Origin: Nelumbo lutea
Taxonomy: Eukaryota > Streptophyta > Magnoliopsida > Proteales > Nelumbonaceae
Assembly: GCA_022828595.1 (NCBI GenBank)
Contig: JAKGHH010000002.1
Span: 79,022,383 to 79,086,382, forward strand
Reading direction: 5' to 3'
DNA length: 64,000 nucleotides
Positions 24,341-36,330 of the stretch are shown piece by piece. Made by a program: the position numbers and the translations under genes. Below the pieces are notes generated by a model. The model worked only from the letters and a program-made list of their open reading frames with translations, had not been told where the DNA came from and did no database searches. Every line of letters begins with the position of its first letter. The stretch's first letter is position 1.

Positions 24341-25760
24341 ACTTAGGTTCAATCTGGTACAAGCCAGAGTCCCATACTTTCCACGTGTTTCTCAAACACT
24401 TTCTATGTCAGTGGCTTAGTCAATGGGTCTGCTACATTCTTCGCTGACACTACCTTGATAGCTTCACTTGCGGCAATATATTCGGCTTCGGTTGTGGAGT
24501 CTGCTGTGGACCCCTGTTTGCTGCTTTTCCAACAAACAACACACGATCCTATCGTGAAAACATACTTAGATGTAGACTTTCTATCATCTGGATATGACTA
24601 GAAATCGGCATCAGTATACCCCTGGATCTGTAGTGAGCTACCATCAAATACCAGACAAAACTCTTTTGTCCTTCGAAGGTACTTAAGTATGTTTTCCACA
24701 ACTGTCTAGTGCTCCTGCCCTAGGTTGGCCTGAAATCTACTTACCACACTCACTACCTGAGCAATGTCAGGACGAGTGCACAGTATGGCATACATGACGC
24801 TCCCTACAGCTGAGGCATAGGGAACGTCCTTCATGCCCTCAATCTCCTCAGAGATCTTGGGAGAGATCTTCTTGGAGAGAGTGATTCCATGCCTGAAAGG
24901 AACATTTCCCTTCTTGGATTTCTCCATGTTGTATCTTTTGACAATTTTGTCAATGTAAGTAAATTGGGACAATCCTATTATCCACTTCGATCTATCTTTA
25001 TAGAGTCGTAGACCCAGTATATAGGAGGCTTCTCCAAGATCTTTCATGGAGAATTGCTGTGAAAGCCACACTTTCACCATAGTCAACATTCCAACATCAT
25101 TGCCAATAAGTAGGATGTCGTCTACATACAGAACCAAGAATGTAACCTTGTCCCAACTGGTCTTCCTGTAAACACAGGGCTCATTCGGATTCTGTTCAAA
25201 GTCAAATGTTTTGACAATAGAGTCAAATCAGATGTTCCAACTTCTAGAAGCTTGCTTAAGTTCATATATGGACATATTTAGTTTACATACCATGTGTTCT
25301 TGACCCGCAAGTATGAAGCCTTGCGGCTGCTGCATATAGATATGTTCAGTAAGATCTCCATTCAGGAACACAGTTTTGACATCCATTTTCCAAATCTCAT
25401 AGTCATGGTATGCTGCTATAGCTAGCAAGATCCTAATGGATTTAAGCATGGCCACAAGCAAAAAGGTTTCCTCATAATCGATGCCCTCTTTCTGAGTGTA
25501 CCCTTTCCCCACCAGACGAGCTTTGTAGGTCTCAACCCTACAATCGGGACCCTTCTTCCTCTTATAGATCCATTTGCAACTAATTTCTTTTACCTCGGGG
25601 GGTGGATCTATTAGAGTCCAGACTCCATTGGTGTCCATTGAGTCCATCTCAGCTCTCATGGCATCTACCCACTTAAGGGAGTCTATGTCCAACATAGCTT
25701 CTACATCACGGGATCCTTCTCACTAGTCAAGGCTTCCAACAGGTAACTATCCTGGTCATA
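24341..25760 (-). pseudogene. pol: Copia X RT-RNase H
   Basis: RT is well preserved in two blocks. 25228-25695 covers MLDIDSLKWVDAMRAEMDS through the VAMLKSIRILLAIAAYHDYE and KMDVKTVFLNGDL motifs. 24706-25137 covers the catalytic LYVDDILLIGND and ILGLRLYKD, typical of Angela-type RT. A stop and frame shift lie between them near 25200. RNase H is shortened: the region between ASEAAKE and the C-terminal SQKVFEKHVE segment has been lost (junction near 24440-24460), which removes the catalytic CDN motif. With the breaks, no complete reverse transcriptase-RNase H can be made. Confidence 0.85.
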
Positions 25761-27016
25761 ACCAAAATGAACAGGTGGCCTGGACACCCAGGTAGATCTT
25801 CTAGGTTGGTCACTACCTGGAACTTGTGGGATATCTCCCACTACATCTGAGCTCTCCTCGTCAAGAATAATTTCCTAACGATGATTGTTCAAGATGTAAT
25901 CATTTTCCAAGAATTATGCATTTCAACTGCAGAACACCTTCTGCTCACTTGGATCATAGAAAAGGTAACCCATAGAGCCTTTTGGGTTGCCTATAAATAG
26001 GCAATGACTGGTCTTGGATTCCAATTTGTCTGGACTCATTCTTTTAACATGTGCCGGACAACCCCAAATCTTCAAGTGTTGTACACTTGGTTTCTTTCCT
26101 GTCCAAAGCTCATTGGGAGTCATCGAAACTGATTTGGTTGGAACCTGGTTCAGCACGTATATCACAGTCTCCAATGTGTATCCCCAAAAGGATGTGGGCA
26201 ACTCTGAATGGACAAGAAGTGATCGGACCTTATCTAATAAGGTCCTATTCCTCCTCTCTAAAACACCGTTAAGTTGTGGTGTAGCAGGAGGAGCCAATTG
26301 TTATACTATCTCGTTGACCTGCAAGTAGTCCCTGAATTCGTCAGAGAGATACTTGCCACCTCGATCCGATCGAAGGGTCTTAATTTCTGTCCCTAACCGT
26401 TTCTCGACTTCTTGTCTGAACTCTTTGAACTTTTCAAAGGATTCGGACTTATATCTCATTAGGTACACGTAACCATACCAAGAGTAATCATCGGTAAATG
26501 TAATAAAATACACGTGTTGGTTACGAGTCCTAACACTTAGGGGACCACATACATCAGTATGTATAAGGTCAAGCGTTCTGTACATCTTTCAGGCTTACCG
26601 TTAAATGGCCTCTTTGTCATCTTACCCTGAAGGCAAGGCTCATAAGTGGGAAGATCTTCTACAGTTAGAAAATCCAAAGGACCATCCTTTACCAGTCTTG
26701 TGATTCAGTCAATACCGATATGGCCAAGTCGGTAATGCCACAAGCACGTGGGACTAAATGTATCACGTGCTGGTTATGAGTCCTAACACTTAGGGGACCA
26801 CATACATCAGTATGTATAAGGTCAAGCGTCCTGTACATCTTTCAGGCTTACTATTAAATGGCCTCTTTGTCAATTTACCCTGAAGGCAAGGCTCACAAGT
26901 GGGGAGATCTTTTACAGTTAGAAAATCCAAAGGACCATCCTTTATCAGTCTTGTGATTCGGTCAATACTGATATGGCCAAGTCTGTAATGCCACAGGCAT
27001 GTGGGACTAAATATAT
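25761..27016 (-). pseudogene. pol: Copia X integrase, with tandem duplication
   Basis: The integrase core is readable in order. The HHCC region is near 26900-26990 (LGHISIDRI, then LPTCEPCLQGK). The first Asp is in DLIHTDVCGPL (26550-26585) and the second in LRSDRGGKYLSDEF (26330-26380). The Glu lies in [11 protein letters not shown] (26240-26290). A C-terminal [11 protein letters not shown] segment, as in other copia integrases, precedes the RT linker. All three catalytic acids are present, but a 253-bp direct duplication (26511-27016) repeats the zinc-finger/core junction. Because 253 is not a multiple of three, it also shifts the frame. Confidence 0.83.
26511..27016. repeat. 253-bp direct duplication in integrase
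   Basis: 26511-26763 and 26764-27016 both begin CACGTG(T/C)TGGTTA(C/T)GAGTCC and continue alike, with scattered differences. None of the other copia copies here (P, Y, W) has it. Confidence 0.88.
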
Positions 27017-27419
27017 CACATACTCTTTTCTTGGGGATATCAACCGATGTAGTTTTGGCTATGTTAGTTTCTAGAGAAGGATGTAGAACATAGAGACCAT
27101 TCTCCAGTTCCCCGTATGTGATGAATCTATTGTTTTTTTTAATAGTAATTGTATTACTGAAAAAGACAAAATATCCATCCGCACATAGTTTTGAGATAGA
27201 AATCAAATTTCTTCTTAAATTTTGCACAAAAAGACAATCTTTGAGTACAATGGATCCTTCTCTAAAAAATAACTCTATGGTTCCTATTGTCGTAGCTGCA
27301 ACACTTGCAGAAGTCCCCAAGTAGAGCATCACTTCACCTTCATTCAGCCTTTTGCTTACTTGAACCCCTACAGTGAGTTACACGCATGAGTTGAAGCCTC
27401 GGAGTCAATACACTAGGAA
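27017..27419 (-). pseudogene. pol: Copia X protease and gag-pre-integrase
   Basis: The protease active site reads CIDSEASTHACNS, preceded by TAG (27413-27415): the same premature stop and Gly-to-Glu change as in element P. After it, an open stretch (to 27332 and beyond) holds GTSASVAATTIGTIEL, the KDCLFVQNLRRNLISISKLC segment and YGELENGLYVLHPSLET. These belong to the end of protease and the pre-integrase domain. The element could not process its own polyprotein through a standard DSG/DTG site. Confidence 0.83.
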
Positions 27420-28181
27420 GCAGAAGCCACCAATAAATTGGTTTCTATGACACAAGATTCGAAATTACCTTTCTTGGATTCCAGGTATTGAGGACAATTC
27501 CTCTTCCAATTGTTGGTCTGTTTGCAAAAGTGACATGCATCCGATGCCCTATCTTTCTTCTGCTTCTTGGGTTTGGTAGCTTTCTTCTGAGGCTTCTTTA
27601 ACTTCCTCTTTTTCTTGCCCGATTTGCTAGCTTCAGCAAACATAGCCACAAGCTCATCCTTCTTAATCAAATCCTCGGCCCTCTACAACATATTGCTAAG
27701 TTCCTAGATGCTGACATTCAGCTTGTTCATATTGTAATTCATTATGAATGGATTAGACAAAAGAGGCAAAGAATTAAGGATGGCATCCATTTGTGTGCCA
27801 AGATCTAGCCTGGATACAAGGGCTTCAAGGTCATTGATATAATCCATCATCCGAAGAATGATTCTGCTCTTCGTACATTGTCTTTAAACTATCCAATATG
27901 TCCTTGGCTAGTTCGATTTGATCGAACTGCCTCTATATCGGATTGTCTAGGGACGCAATGACATAGCAGCGGGCTAGGGAGTTTTTATCCTCTCAATCTT
28001 GGAATTCCCTCATTCTGGTCTCAAAAGCCCTAGAACTCGGATGCTCTAGGGTAGGATTTTTGACTACCTTATCCAAATTTTCAGATGTTAAGACCAACAT
28101 GAGGTTATGGTACCAATCGACATAGTTTGGGTCCTTAAGCTTGTTGTCATCAAGAAGCTTTGCAAATTGTCCATTTGTCAT
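27420..28181 (-). pseudogene. gag: Copia X gag
   Basis: The best start is the ATG at 28181 (MTNGQFAKLLDDNKLKDPNY), which matches W. A further in-frame ATG upstream lies in the leader and is not shared. The N-terminal segment to LENLDKVVKNPTLEH is open, then the middle is shifted and has stops around 27840-27990. The Lys-rich basic region and a zinc knuckle (CHFCKQTNNWKRNC, 27490-27540) survive, with His replaced by Asn. This is a capsid/nucleocapsid precursor, non-functional as it stands. Confidence 0.83.
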
Positions 28182-28743
28182 TTTCTGGTAAAACATCAAA
28201 CATTAGTCCACAACCTAATTTGATTCATATTCATTACATAGATATGGCTTTTAATCTATGTTCCATTTCCATTTGTTCATCTCTGAGATTTCCCTCCCAT
28301 CTCAATGACGGAGACAGTGACTTGTCTATGGAAATGTGGAAAACCACATAGGGTGCATGGAGCCAACTATTTAAGCTACGAAACCCCACCACCTTTCTAT
28401 GAAGGATCATATCCACTCATCATATGAGTTTTCCCTTTGGCCTCTATCAAACAAGGTTCAGAGCCATTTTCAAGTAAACCTTTCTGTCTAGTGAGTGCTC
28501 ACCCATCATATTCGTGAACGCCAAGGTACCGTGAGATAGTTCCCATTTTCTGGTGAAGCCCCTCCCACGTCGGTCTATGACGCCCCTATCATCTTATGAA
28601 ACATTTAGACAAGCTCAACAGCAAATGGATAGCCCATTTTTGGTGCGTTTCCTCATTATTGAAGGGCCCATCCTCATGCTAATGATGGAAGACCTTTAGA
28701 GAGTTCATCATATGAATCTCCCTATCACATGCACTCATATTTG
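28182..28743 (-). other. Leader remnant of copia X
   Basis: The gag-proximal 0.55 kb of the leader, matching about 12000-12540 of P. It stops at 28743, where LTR B begins; the hairpin region and PBS are not here. The bases next to LTR B (atttg, 28739-28743) would be one copy of Y's TSD. Confidence 0.75.
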
Positions 28744-30595
28744 TGAAAGGGATGGTAGAATCTATCGTATGGATGCCAAAATGGTTGCAGAATGGGTGGG
28801 CGAATTTCAAAATTTTCTACCTACCTTCCAACTTGGAATCACATTCCCTATTTTAGAATCAAGATTCAATGATCCTACTTGAACCAGAACCAAACCAGAT
28901 CTGAACCAAAAGAGAAGAGAGTGATTATACCTGATCTAGAGAAATAATATCTCCCAAAGTTGGTGTTTACGCCCAGAAGACACCAAGATCTGCTCCTGCT
29001 GAAGATGACACAGCAACTATGGAACAGAACCGGCAGAGTGCGTCTTACACATTGAATCCTTCACAAGAATCCTTTGGAAGACAATGAGCACCAAACTGAA
29101 TCAGCCTTTCAGCAAAGACTGATATCAAGAACTTTTCTTGATCTTTCTTTGACAGAGAAATTGAACTGCAATAGAAGGTGGCCGCTGCAATAGGAGGAAG
29201 CTAGAGAAGGTGGCAAACTGTTTTTCTTCTCTAGGGTTTCTGAGATCCTATCTCAAAACTTGTAGAGAGTTTTGTGTGTTCCCTAGGGTTCGAATTCTTG
29301 TAAATTGAATAGGGTTTCCTCTAGTTGCTTAATTATTAAGAATGATCTCCTGATCATATCAGGAGTTACCCTTATCCAAATCTGTATTTGGATTAGGAGT
29401 CTTCTTAATCTTATATGCAGATTAGATAAGCTTTTGGGCTCATCCCAATCTCAGATCCGCCCCCTGTAAATGACTGATCAAATCAGCCCAGTTCAAAATG
29501 GGCTTTAGGCCCAATAAGAATAAAGTACTCAAAAGTCTTCCAAACTGCTGCCCAATTGGACTTCTTTGTATGGTGTAAAACCCAAGCATTGATCTACACA
29601 CTAGCCACATGGGTTCGGCCCAGTCTTTGTTACAAGGCCTGGCCGAATCCACTGGAGAGCCCAGTGAACCCCTTGAGCCCATCACATGGACCCTATGGGC
29701 CCAACACTTACACTAAGTGGTCCCTGGGCCAAGTCATCTTATAAAAACCCAAGGACTGTGGGTAGGTGCAAGATTAGCCCATCAGGTATCATCCCAAATG
29801 ACCTTACACTTAACCTCCCAGTCCATAATGATCAAGCACTACTCGACAAGAGAGGATCTCTCCCTCGGCTGCAAGGAACAGTGCTACACTCTATACTTAC
29901 ATGGATCCCGGGAATTAAAACCATTTGCAAATATTTTGAAACCATACTTAGATATATATCATATATATAAATTTTGCAAAACAAAATTCCAATGATTGAA
30001 ATCAACTGCCAACAGTTTGGTTTCAATTAGAGAGAGTGCATCCCCGATCATTACCTTTGTCCGACAAAGGGGCTGATCCCATCACTATGATCACCTACTT
30101 AGATGAATTCTCAGACTATTCCAACAATACCCAGTTTTAACCCCCGCTAAGGATCTCACTGATTGGCATATCAAAGACAACCCAATCCAACACCTAGTGC
30201 AGTACCATAATCAAGTCTAGGGGACAGGTGTAAATTTTTTATTTTGCCCATCAATCTCCAAGATCCAAAACAATACTGGAAATCTGGTCCAGTTCAAGTG
30301 TTCAAGTAATCTTACGCTGCATGTGCCTTGGGTCTCACCTTGGTGGCTGAGACAAGCCACCCCAACAGTTGGTAGCACACCAGTGTTAGCCTTGGCAGGA
30401 TAAATCTCCCTAGACTTATCCAACGGCTATGAACATTTAAAACCAACACAAGTCTCATTAAGTCTCCAGTTTTAGGGTCTTACACATAAGTATACCACAC
30501 AACATGAATCAAACATGTACTTTATTTATTTGCATTAAATATCAAAAGTACATCAAGACTGATTGTAGCTAAGGGCATACAAAAACTGTCCAACA
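28744..30595 (-). repeat. LTR B, 3' LTR of copia Y
   Basis: 1852 bp. The right end ...GTCCAACA joins the PPT GCAAGTGGGAGC (minus strand) as a true 3' LTR. The left end TGAAAGGGATGG joins leader sequence without a PBS. U5 belongs to the same subtype as solo LTR S1 (minus strand end CATCCCTTTCA), clearly different from LTRs A and C around it. Confidence 0.88.
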
Positions 30596-30607
30596 GCTCC
30601 CACTTGC
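30596..30607 (-). other. PPT of copia Y
   Basis: Minus strand GCAAGTGGGAGC abuts LTR B, identical to the tract of X. Confidence 0.85.
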
Positions 30608-32350
30608 ACTTAGGTCCAATCTGGTACAAGCCAGAGTCCCATACTTTCCATGTGTTTCTCAAACACTTTCTGAGTGAGTGGCTTAGTTAATGGGTTTGCC
30701 ACATTATCCGTTGATGCTACCATCTAAATCAGGATGCCCCCTCTACCAACGATCTCCTACAGTACATGGTACTTCCTCTCGATGTGCTTTGACTTTGATT
30801 GGGCCCGAGGCTCCTTAGCCTGGGTGATCACTTCTTTGTTGTCACACAACAATGGGATGGGTGATGTGCTAGACGGAACCACTCCTAATTCGTGAACAAA
30901 CTTCTTCATCCACACAGCTTCCTTGGCAGCTTCACTTGTGGCAATGTACTCGACTTTGGTTGTGGAGTCTGCCATGGGCCACTGTTTGCTACTTTTCTAG
31001 CAAACAGTACACGATCCAATCGTGAAAACATACCTAGATGTAGACTTTCTATCATTTGGATCCAACTGATAATCAGCATCAGTATACCCTAGAATTTGCA
31101 GTCAACTACCATCGAATACTAGAAAAAACTCTTTTGTCCTCTAAAGGTATTTGAGTATATTTTTCACAGCTGTCCAATGCTTCTGCCCTAGGATGGCTTG
31201 GAACCTGCTTACGACACTCACCACCTGAGTAATGTCAAGGCGAGTGCACAACATGGCATACATGATGCTCCCTACGGCTGAGGCATAGGGAACGTCTTTC
31301 ATGCCCTCAATCTCCTTAGAAGTCTTGGGAGACATCTTCTTGGAGAGAGTGACTCCATGCCTGAAAGGAACGTTTCCATTCTTGGAGTTCTCCATACTGT
31401 ACCTTTTGAAAATTTTGCCAATGTAAGCAGTCTGGGATATCGAATTATCCACTTCAATCTATCTCTATAGAGTCGAAGTCCCAGTATATAGGAAGCATCT
31501 CTAAGATCTTTCATGGAGAACTGCTGTGAAAGCCACACCTTGACCGAAGTCAACAATCCTACGTCATTCCTAATGAGTAGGGTATCATCCACATATAACA
31601 CCAAAAAGGTGACCTTATCCCCACTGGACTTCCTATAAACATAGGGCTCATCCAAATTCTGCTCAAAGTCAAATGATTTGATGACAGAGTCAAAACAGAT
31701 GTTCCAACTTCTAGAAACTTGCTTAAGTCCATATATGGATCTATTAAGTTTACATACCATGTGTTCCTGACCAACAACAATGAAGCCTTGTGGCTGCTGC
31801 ATGTAGATATCTTCAATAAGATCTCCATTCAGGAACACGGTTTTGACATCCATTTGCCAAATCTTGTAGTCATGGTATGCTGCTATAGCTAGCAGGATCC
31901 TAATGGATTTAAGCATGGCCATGGGTGAAAATGGTTTCTCATAGTCGATAACTTCTTTCTGAGTATACCCTTTTTCCACCAAACGAGCTTTATAGGTCTC
32001 AATCCTGCCATCAAGGCCCTTCTTCCTCTTATAGATGCATTTGCAACCAATTGCTTTTACCGCAGAGGGCAGATCTACTAGAGTCCAGACTCCATTGGCC
32101 TCCATCGAGTCCATCTCAGCTCTCATGGCCTTCACCCACATCCGGGAATCTATGTCCAATATAGTTTCCGCATAAGTCATGGAATCCTCCTCACTAGTCA
32201 AGGCTTCCACCAGGTAACTATCCTGGTCATAACCATAATGGATTGGTAGCCTGGATACCCAGGTGGATCTTCTAGGTTGGTCACTACCTGGAACCTACGG
32301 GGCATCTCCCACTGATCCTTAGCTCTCCTCATCAAGAACTATTTCCTGAT
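30608..32350 (-). pseudogene. pol: Copia Y RT-RNase H
   Basis: 31299-32210 is one open stretch of about 300 codons holding nearly all of RT: EAMRAEMDSMEANGVWTLVD, MAMLKSIRILLAIAAYHDYK, QMDVKTVFLNGDL, YGLKQVSRSWNI and the catalytic LYVDDTLLIRND. A frameshift near 31440 separates the thumb end (MDNSISQTAYIGKIFKRYSMENS, 31141-31452). RNase H at 30757-31140 keeps ADSTTKVEYIATSEAAKEAVW and LLCDNKE, with several stops before SKHIERKYHVL. It is the most intact RT after that of D/E, but not functional as a whole. Confidence 0.86.
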
Positions 32351-32389
32351 GATGAGTGTCCAACATATAATCCATTTCTAAGAACAGGG

Positions 32390-33550
32390 CATTTCAACTG
32401 CAGAACACTTTTTTCTCACTTGGGTCATAGAAAAGATAACCCACTGAATCCTTTGGTCTTGGATTCCAACTTGTTTGCACTCGTTCTTTTAACGTGCGCA
32501 GGACAACCCCAAATCTACAAGTGTTTGACACTTGGTTTTTTTCTGGTCCATAGTTCATATGGAATTTTCAGAACCGATTTGGTTGGAACACGATTCAGCA
32601 CGTACATTGCGGTCTCTAACGGATATCCCCAAAAGGATGTGGGCAATTCTGAGCATGTGAGAAGTGACAAGACCATGTCTAGCAATGTCCTATTCCTCCT
32701 CTCTAAAATGCCGTTAAGCTGGGGTGTTGCAGGAGGAGCTAATTGTGAGATAATCCCATTGGCCTTCAAGTAGTCCCTGAATTCGTCAGAGAGATACTCG
32801 CCACCTCGATCTGATCGAAGGGCCTTAATTTCTCTCCCTTACTGTTTCTCGACTTCTTGTTTGAACTCCTTAAACTTTTCAAAGGATTCAGATTTATGTC
32901 TCATTAGGTACACGTAACCATATCATGAGAAATCATCGGTAAAGGTGATGAAATACACGTATTGATTGTGGGTCCTAATACTTAGGGGGCCACATACATC
33001 ACTATGTATAATTTCAAGTGTGCCTGTACATCTTTCAGGTTTACCATTAAATGGCCGCTTTGTCATCTTAACTCCAAGGCAAGGTTCACAAGTGGGAAGG
33101 TTTTCCACGGTTAGAAAACCCAAAGGACCATCCTTTACCAATCTTGTGATTTGGTCAATACTGATGTGGCCAAGTCGGTAATGCCACAGGCATGTGGGAC
33201 TAACCATGTCATGAGTCATTTTCTTGGGGATTTCGACCAACGTAGTTTTGGTTAGATTAGTTTCTAGAGAAGGATGTAGAACATAGAGACCATTCTCCAA
33301 TTCCCCGCATGCGATGAATTTGTTGTTCCTTTTGATAGTAATCATATTACTAAAAGAGACAGTATATCCATTCACACACAGTTTAGAAATAGAAATCAAA
33401 TTTCATCTTAGATTTTGTACATAAAGACATTCTTTCAATACAAGAATCCCTTCTCTAAACTTTAATTCTATGATTCCTATCATCGTAGTAGCAACACTTG
33501 CAGAAGTCCCCAAGTAAAGTGTCACCTCTCCTTCACTCAGCCTTCTCCTT
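32390..33550 (-). pseudogene. pol: Copia Y integrase and pre-integrase
   Basis: 32923-33399 is open and carries the pre-integrase region (GELENGLYVLHPSLET), the HHCC finger (LWHYRLGHISIDQI...LPTCEPC) and the first Asp motif (EIIHSDVCGPL). 32515-32769 holds [20 protein letters not shown] with the third catalytic acid, then KKPSVKHL. The second Asp block (SDRGGEYLSDEF) is near 32775-32825 beyond a stop. About 60 bp of the C-terminal region are deleted near 32453. The protease active site is missing: sequence jumps near 33550 from the post-active-site region to the gag end. Confidence 0.84.
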
Positions 33551-34321
33551 CACTTAGTTTCCATGACACAAGTTTCAAAAATACCTTTCTTAAATTCCAG
33601 GTAGGCAAGACAATTCCTCTTCAAGTGGTCGGCCTGCTTGCAGAAGTGACAGGCATCGGATGCTTGTCTTTCTTTTGTTTCTTAGATTTGGTGGTCTTCT
33701 TCTAAGGCTTTCTCTTAGCCTTCCTCTTCTTTCCAGATTTGCCAACTTCAACAAGCATGGTATCGGCTCATCCTTACTTATTAACTCCTCAGCTCTTTGC
33801 AACATATTTTTGAGCTCTTGGATGCTGACATTCAGCTTGTTCATATTGTAATTCATTATGAACGGGTTGAAGGATGGAGGTACATAGTTGAGAATAGCTC
33901 ATTTATGTAGCCCATCATCCAAAGACAATGGTCATGCACTTGCTGCCCCTTAGTCATCTGCGCGGTCATGAACTATTTCAGGACCTTCTGTCGAGTAGAA
34001 CGATTCTGCTCTTCATATATTGTCTTCAGACTATCCAATATGTCTTTAGTGGGCTCGATCTGATTGAACTGCCTCTGTATCGGATTGTCCAAAGAGGCTA
34101 TGATATAGTAGCAGGCAAGAGAGTTTTATCCTCCCATTCTTGGTATTCTCTCCTTTGGGCCTCAGAAGCCCTGTCTCCCGTACGATCCAGAGCAGGATTT
34201 TTAGCTACCTTATCCAGTTTTTCTAAGCCAGGACCAGCATAAGGTTTTTGTACTAGTCGGCATAATTGGGTCCCTGAAGCTTGTTGTCGTCAAGCAACTC
34301 AGAAAATTGTTCATTTTCCAT
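33551..34321 (-). pseudogene. gag: Copia Y gag
   Basis: Starts at the ATG at 34321 (MENEQFSELLDDNKL), aligned with the starts of W and X. Segments of the copia gag follow (LDKVAKNPALDR, RASEAQRREYQEW, the basic KKRKAKRK region), but at least three frameshifts and stops separate them. The zinc knuckle near 33610-33650 is out of frame with the rest. The end of gag runs directly into the deletion that removed the protease active site. Confidence 0.78.
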
Positions 34322-35119
34322 TTTCTGGTAAAACAGCAAAACGTTAGTCCGCAACCTTTAGTTTGATTCATGTTACCTACATAGATATGGCTTTTAATCT
34401 ATGTTCCATCTCCATTTGTTCATCTCTGAGATTTCCCTCCTATCTCAGTGACGGAGATGGCAAAATGTCTCTGGAAATGTGGAAAATCACATAGGGTGCA
34501 TGGTGGGCCTAAATCAGCTAGGGTTTCCATATGCGCCCCTTTTTCAGGGTTATGGGGCCCACCATGCAATGAGGGATCATCCAATGACCTTAGGGGACAC
34601 CATGGCAATGATGTGCATTCAACCATGGTGTGCGCAAGATCCACTAACGAATCATCATGGGCCAAGTGCTTATGGCCCATGGTCGCAGCACATCAAACAT
34701 CCACACATCACATGATATGGAAGAATTGATCCAATCAATCAGTAGCTGTAAAGCCCATTAATCATCCCAACAAAACAACAATATTAACAATTAATATCAT
34801 CTAGGTATATGGGCTGAATAGCAGTTAGCAGTTCAGCCCATATAGCTTTTCTCACAAAAAAAGGGCTTTTACAGTTTTAACTCTTTCAAATTGGGCTTTA
34901 CAGATTGGGTCGAATTAATCCCTGCAATTAAACATCAGATTTGGGCCTGAATCGTCTGAGAAAACTGGACTGAAAATAGTCCCCTTTCAAACCCTCGATT
35001 CGGTCCAAATAGATTTGGTCGAATCTGGTCTGAGATGGTCTGAAACTGATTTTCAATTCAAAAATTAATTTAGGAAAGATCTGAAATTAATATTTTCAAT
35101 TGCGAGATTATCTGAATCG
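34322..35119 (-). other. Leader of copia Y/X
   Basis: Noncoding leader matching P in reverse. It contains the two conserved inverted repeats, 34597-34631 (ACACCATGG...CCATGGTGT) and 34656-34681 (CATGGGCC...GGCCCATG). It breaks off near 35120 and goes straight into the middle of LTR C, so PBS and U5 are missing. Whether this stretch came from X or Y is undecided. Confidence 0.75.
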
Positions 35120-36330
35120 CATTCAGATCTGGACTCTCTAAGTGGATAGAGTTAAGACCCAATCCTATCTGCTAATCTAATCTCAAAATTCACCCCTTAT
35201 TTAACTGATCAAATCAGCCCAGTTCGAAATGGGCTTTAGGCCCAATAAGGTTATGTGCTCACATAGCCTTCCAAACTACTGCCCAGTTGGGCTTCCTTGT
35301 ATGGAATGGGACCCAAACATTGATCTACACATCAGCTACATGGGTACATTCCAGCCTTTGTTGCAAGGCATGGCTGAATACACTGTTATGGATAGTGCAC
35401 CCCCTGAAACCCATCACATGGGCTCTATGGGCCCAACACTTACCCTAAGTGGTCCCTGGGCCAAGCCACCTTGTAACACCCAAGGACTGTGGGCAGATGC
35501 AAGATTAGCCCATCAAGTATTACCCTCAATGGTCTTACACTTAACCTCTCAGCCCATAATGATCAAACACTGCCGGACAAGAGAGGACCTCTCCCTCGGC
35601 TGCAAGGAACAGTGTTGCACTCTCTGCTCACATGGATCCCGGGATTTAAAACCTTTTGCAAACGTTTGGAAACCATAATATATATACTTTTATATCTCAT
35701 ATAAAATATATTTTGCAAAACAAATCTCAACGATTGAAATCGGTTGCCGGCAGTCTTGGTTTCCATCAGAGAGAGTGCATCCCCGATCATTACCTTTGTC
35801 TGACAAAGGGGCTGATCCTGTCACTATGATCACCCACTCAGATGAATTCTCAGACAATCCCCAACATACCCAGGTTTTGACCCCCACTAAGGATCTCACT
35901 GATTGGCATATCAAAGACAACCCAATCCGACACCTAGTGTAGTTTCTTAATCGAGTCTAGGGGTTAGGTGTAACTTTTTAGTTTTGCCCATCAATCTCCA
36001 AGGTCTAGGGCAATACTGAAAGTCTAGCCCAGTTCACAGATTCAATAATCCTACACTGCATGTGCCTTAGGTCTCACCCTGGTGGTTGAGACAGACCACC
36101 CCAACATTTGGCAGCACACCAATGTCAGACTTGGCAGGATAAATCTCCCCAGACTTACCCCATGGCTGTGAACATTCTAAACTAACACGAGTCTCATAAG
36201 TTTCCAATTTAAGGGTATTACACAGAAACACACCACGGGAACATGAATCAAATATGTATTTTATTCATTTACAATAAACTCATAATGTACATCATTCTGA
36301 TTGGAGCTAAGGGCATACAACTGTCTAACG
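35120..36330 (-). repeat. LTR C, truncated 5' LTR of copia X
   Basis: Holds U3 and the central part, but not U5; the PBS side is deleted. It is close to LTR A across its whole length by eye and shares TSD TGAGG with it, so the two are the original pair of X. The last base is G in place of A. Confidence 0.85.

Larger units (their letters stand above)
28744..35120 (-). mobile_element. Copia element Y, nested in X, 5' LTR lost
   Basis: LTR B plus the internal region 30596 to about 34321 and part of the following leader. Because LTR B differs in subtype from A and C, and its left junction is with mid-leader sequence, insertion into X is more likely than unequal exchange between sister LTRs. The right boundary with X's leader cannot be placed, because recombination or deletion between the two leaders removed Y's PBS and 5' LTR. 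Confidence 0.65.
22197..36330 (-). mobile_element. Copia element X, containing copia Y
   Basis: Bounded by LTR A on the left (3' LTR) and LTR C on the right (5' LTR), which are very similar by eye. It is flanked by TSD TGAGG (22192-22196 and 36331-36335) in solo LTR S1. The outer base of LTR C has changed (CTAACG in place of CTAACA). Inside are two successive sets of RNase H-RT-integrase-gag separated by a third LTR (B), best read as element Y inserted into X's leader with later loss of Y's 5' LTR. X's own PBS and the U5 of LTR C were deleted. Confidence 0.82.
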
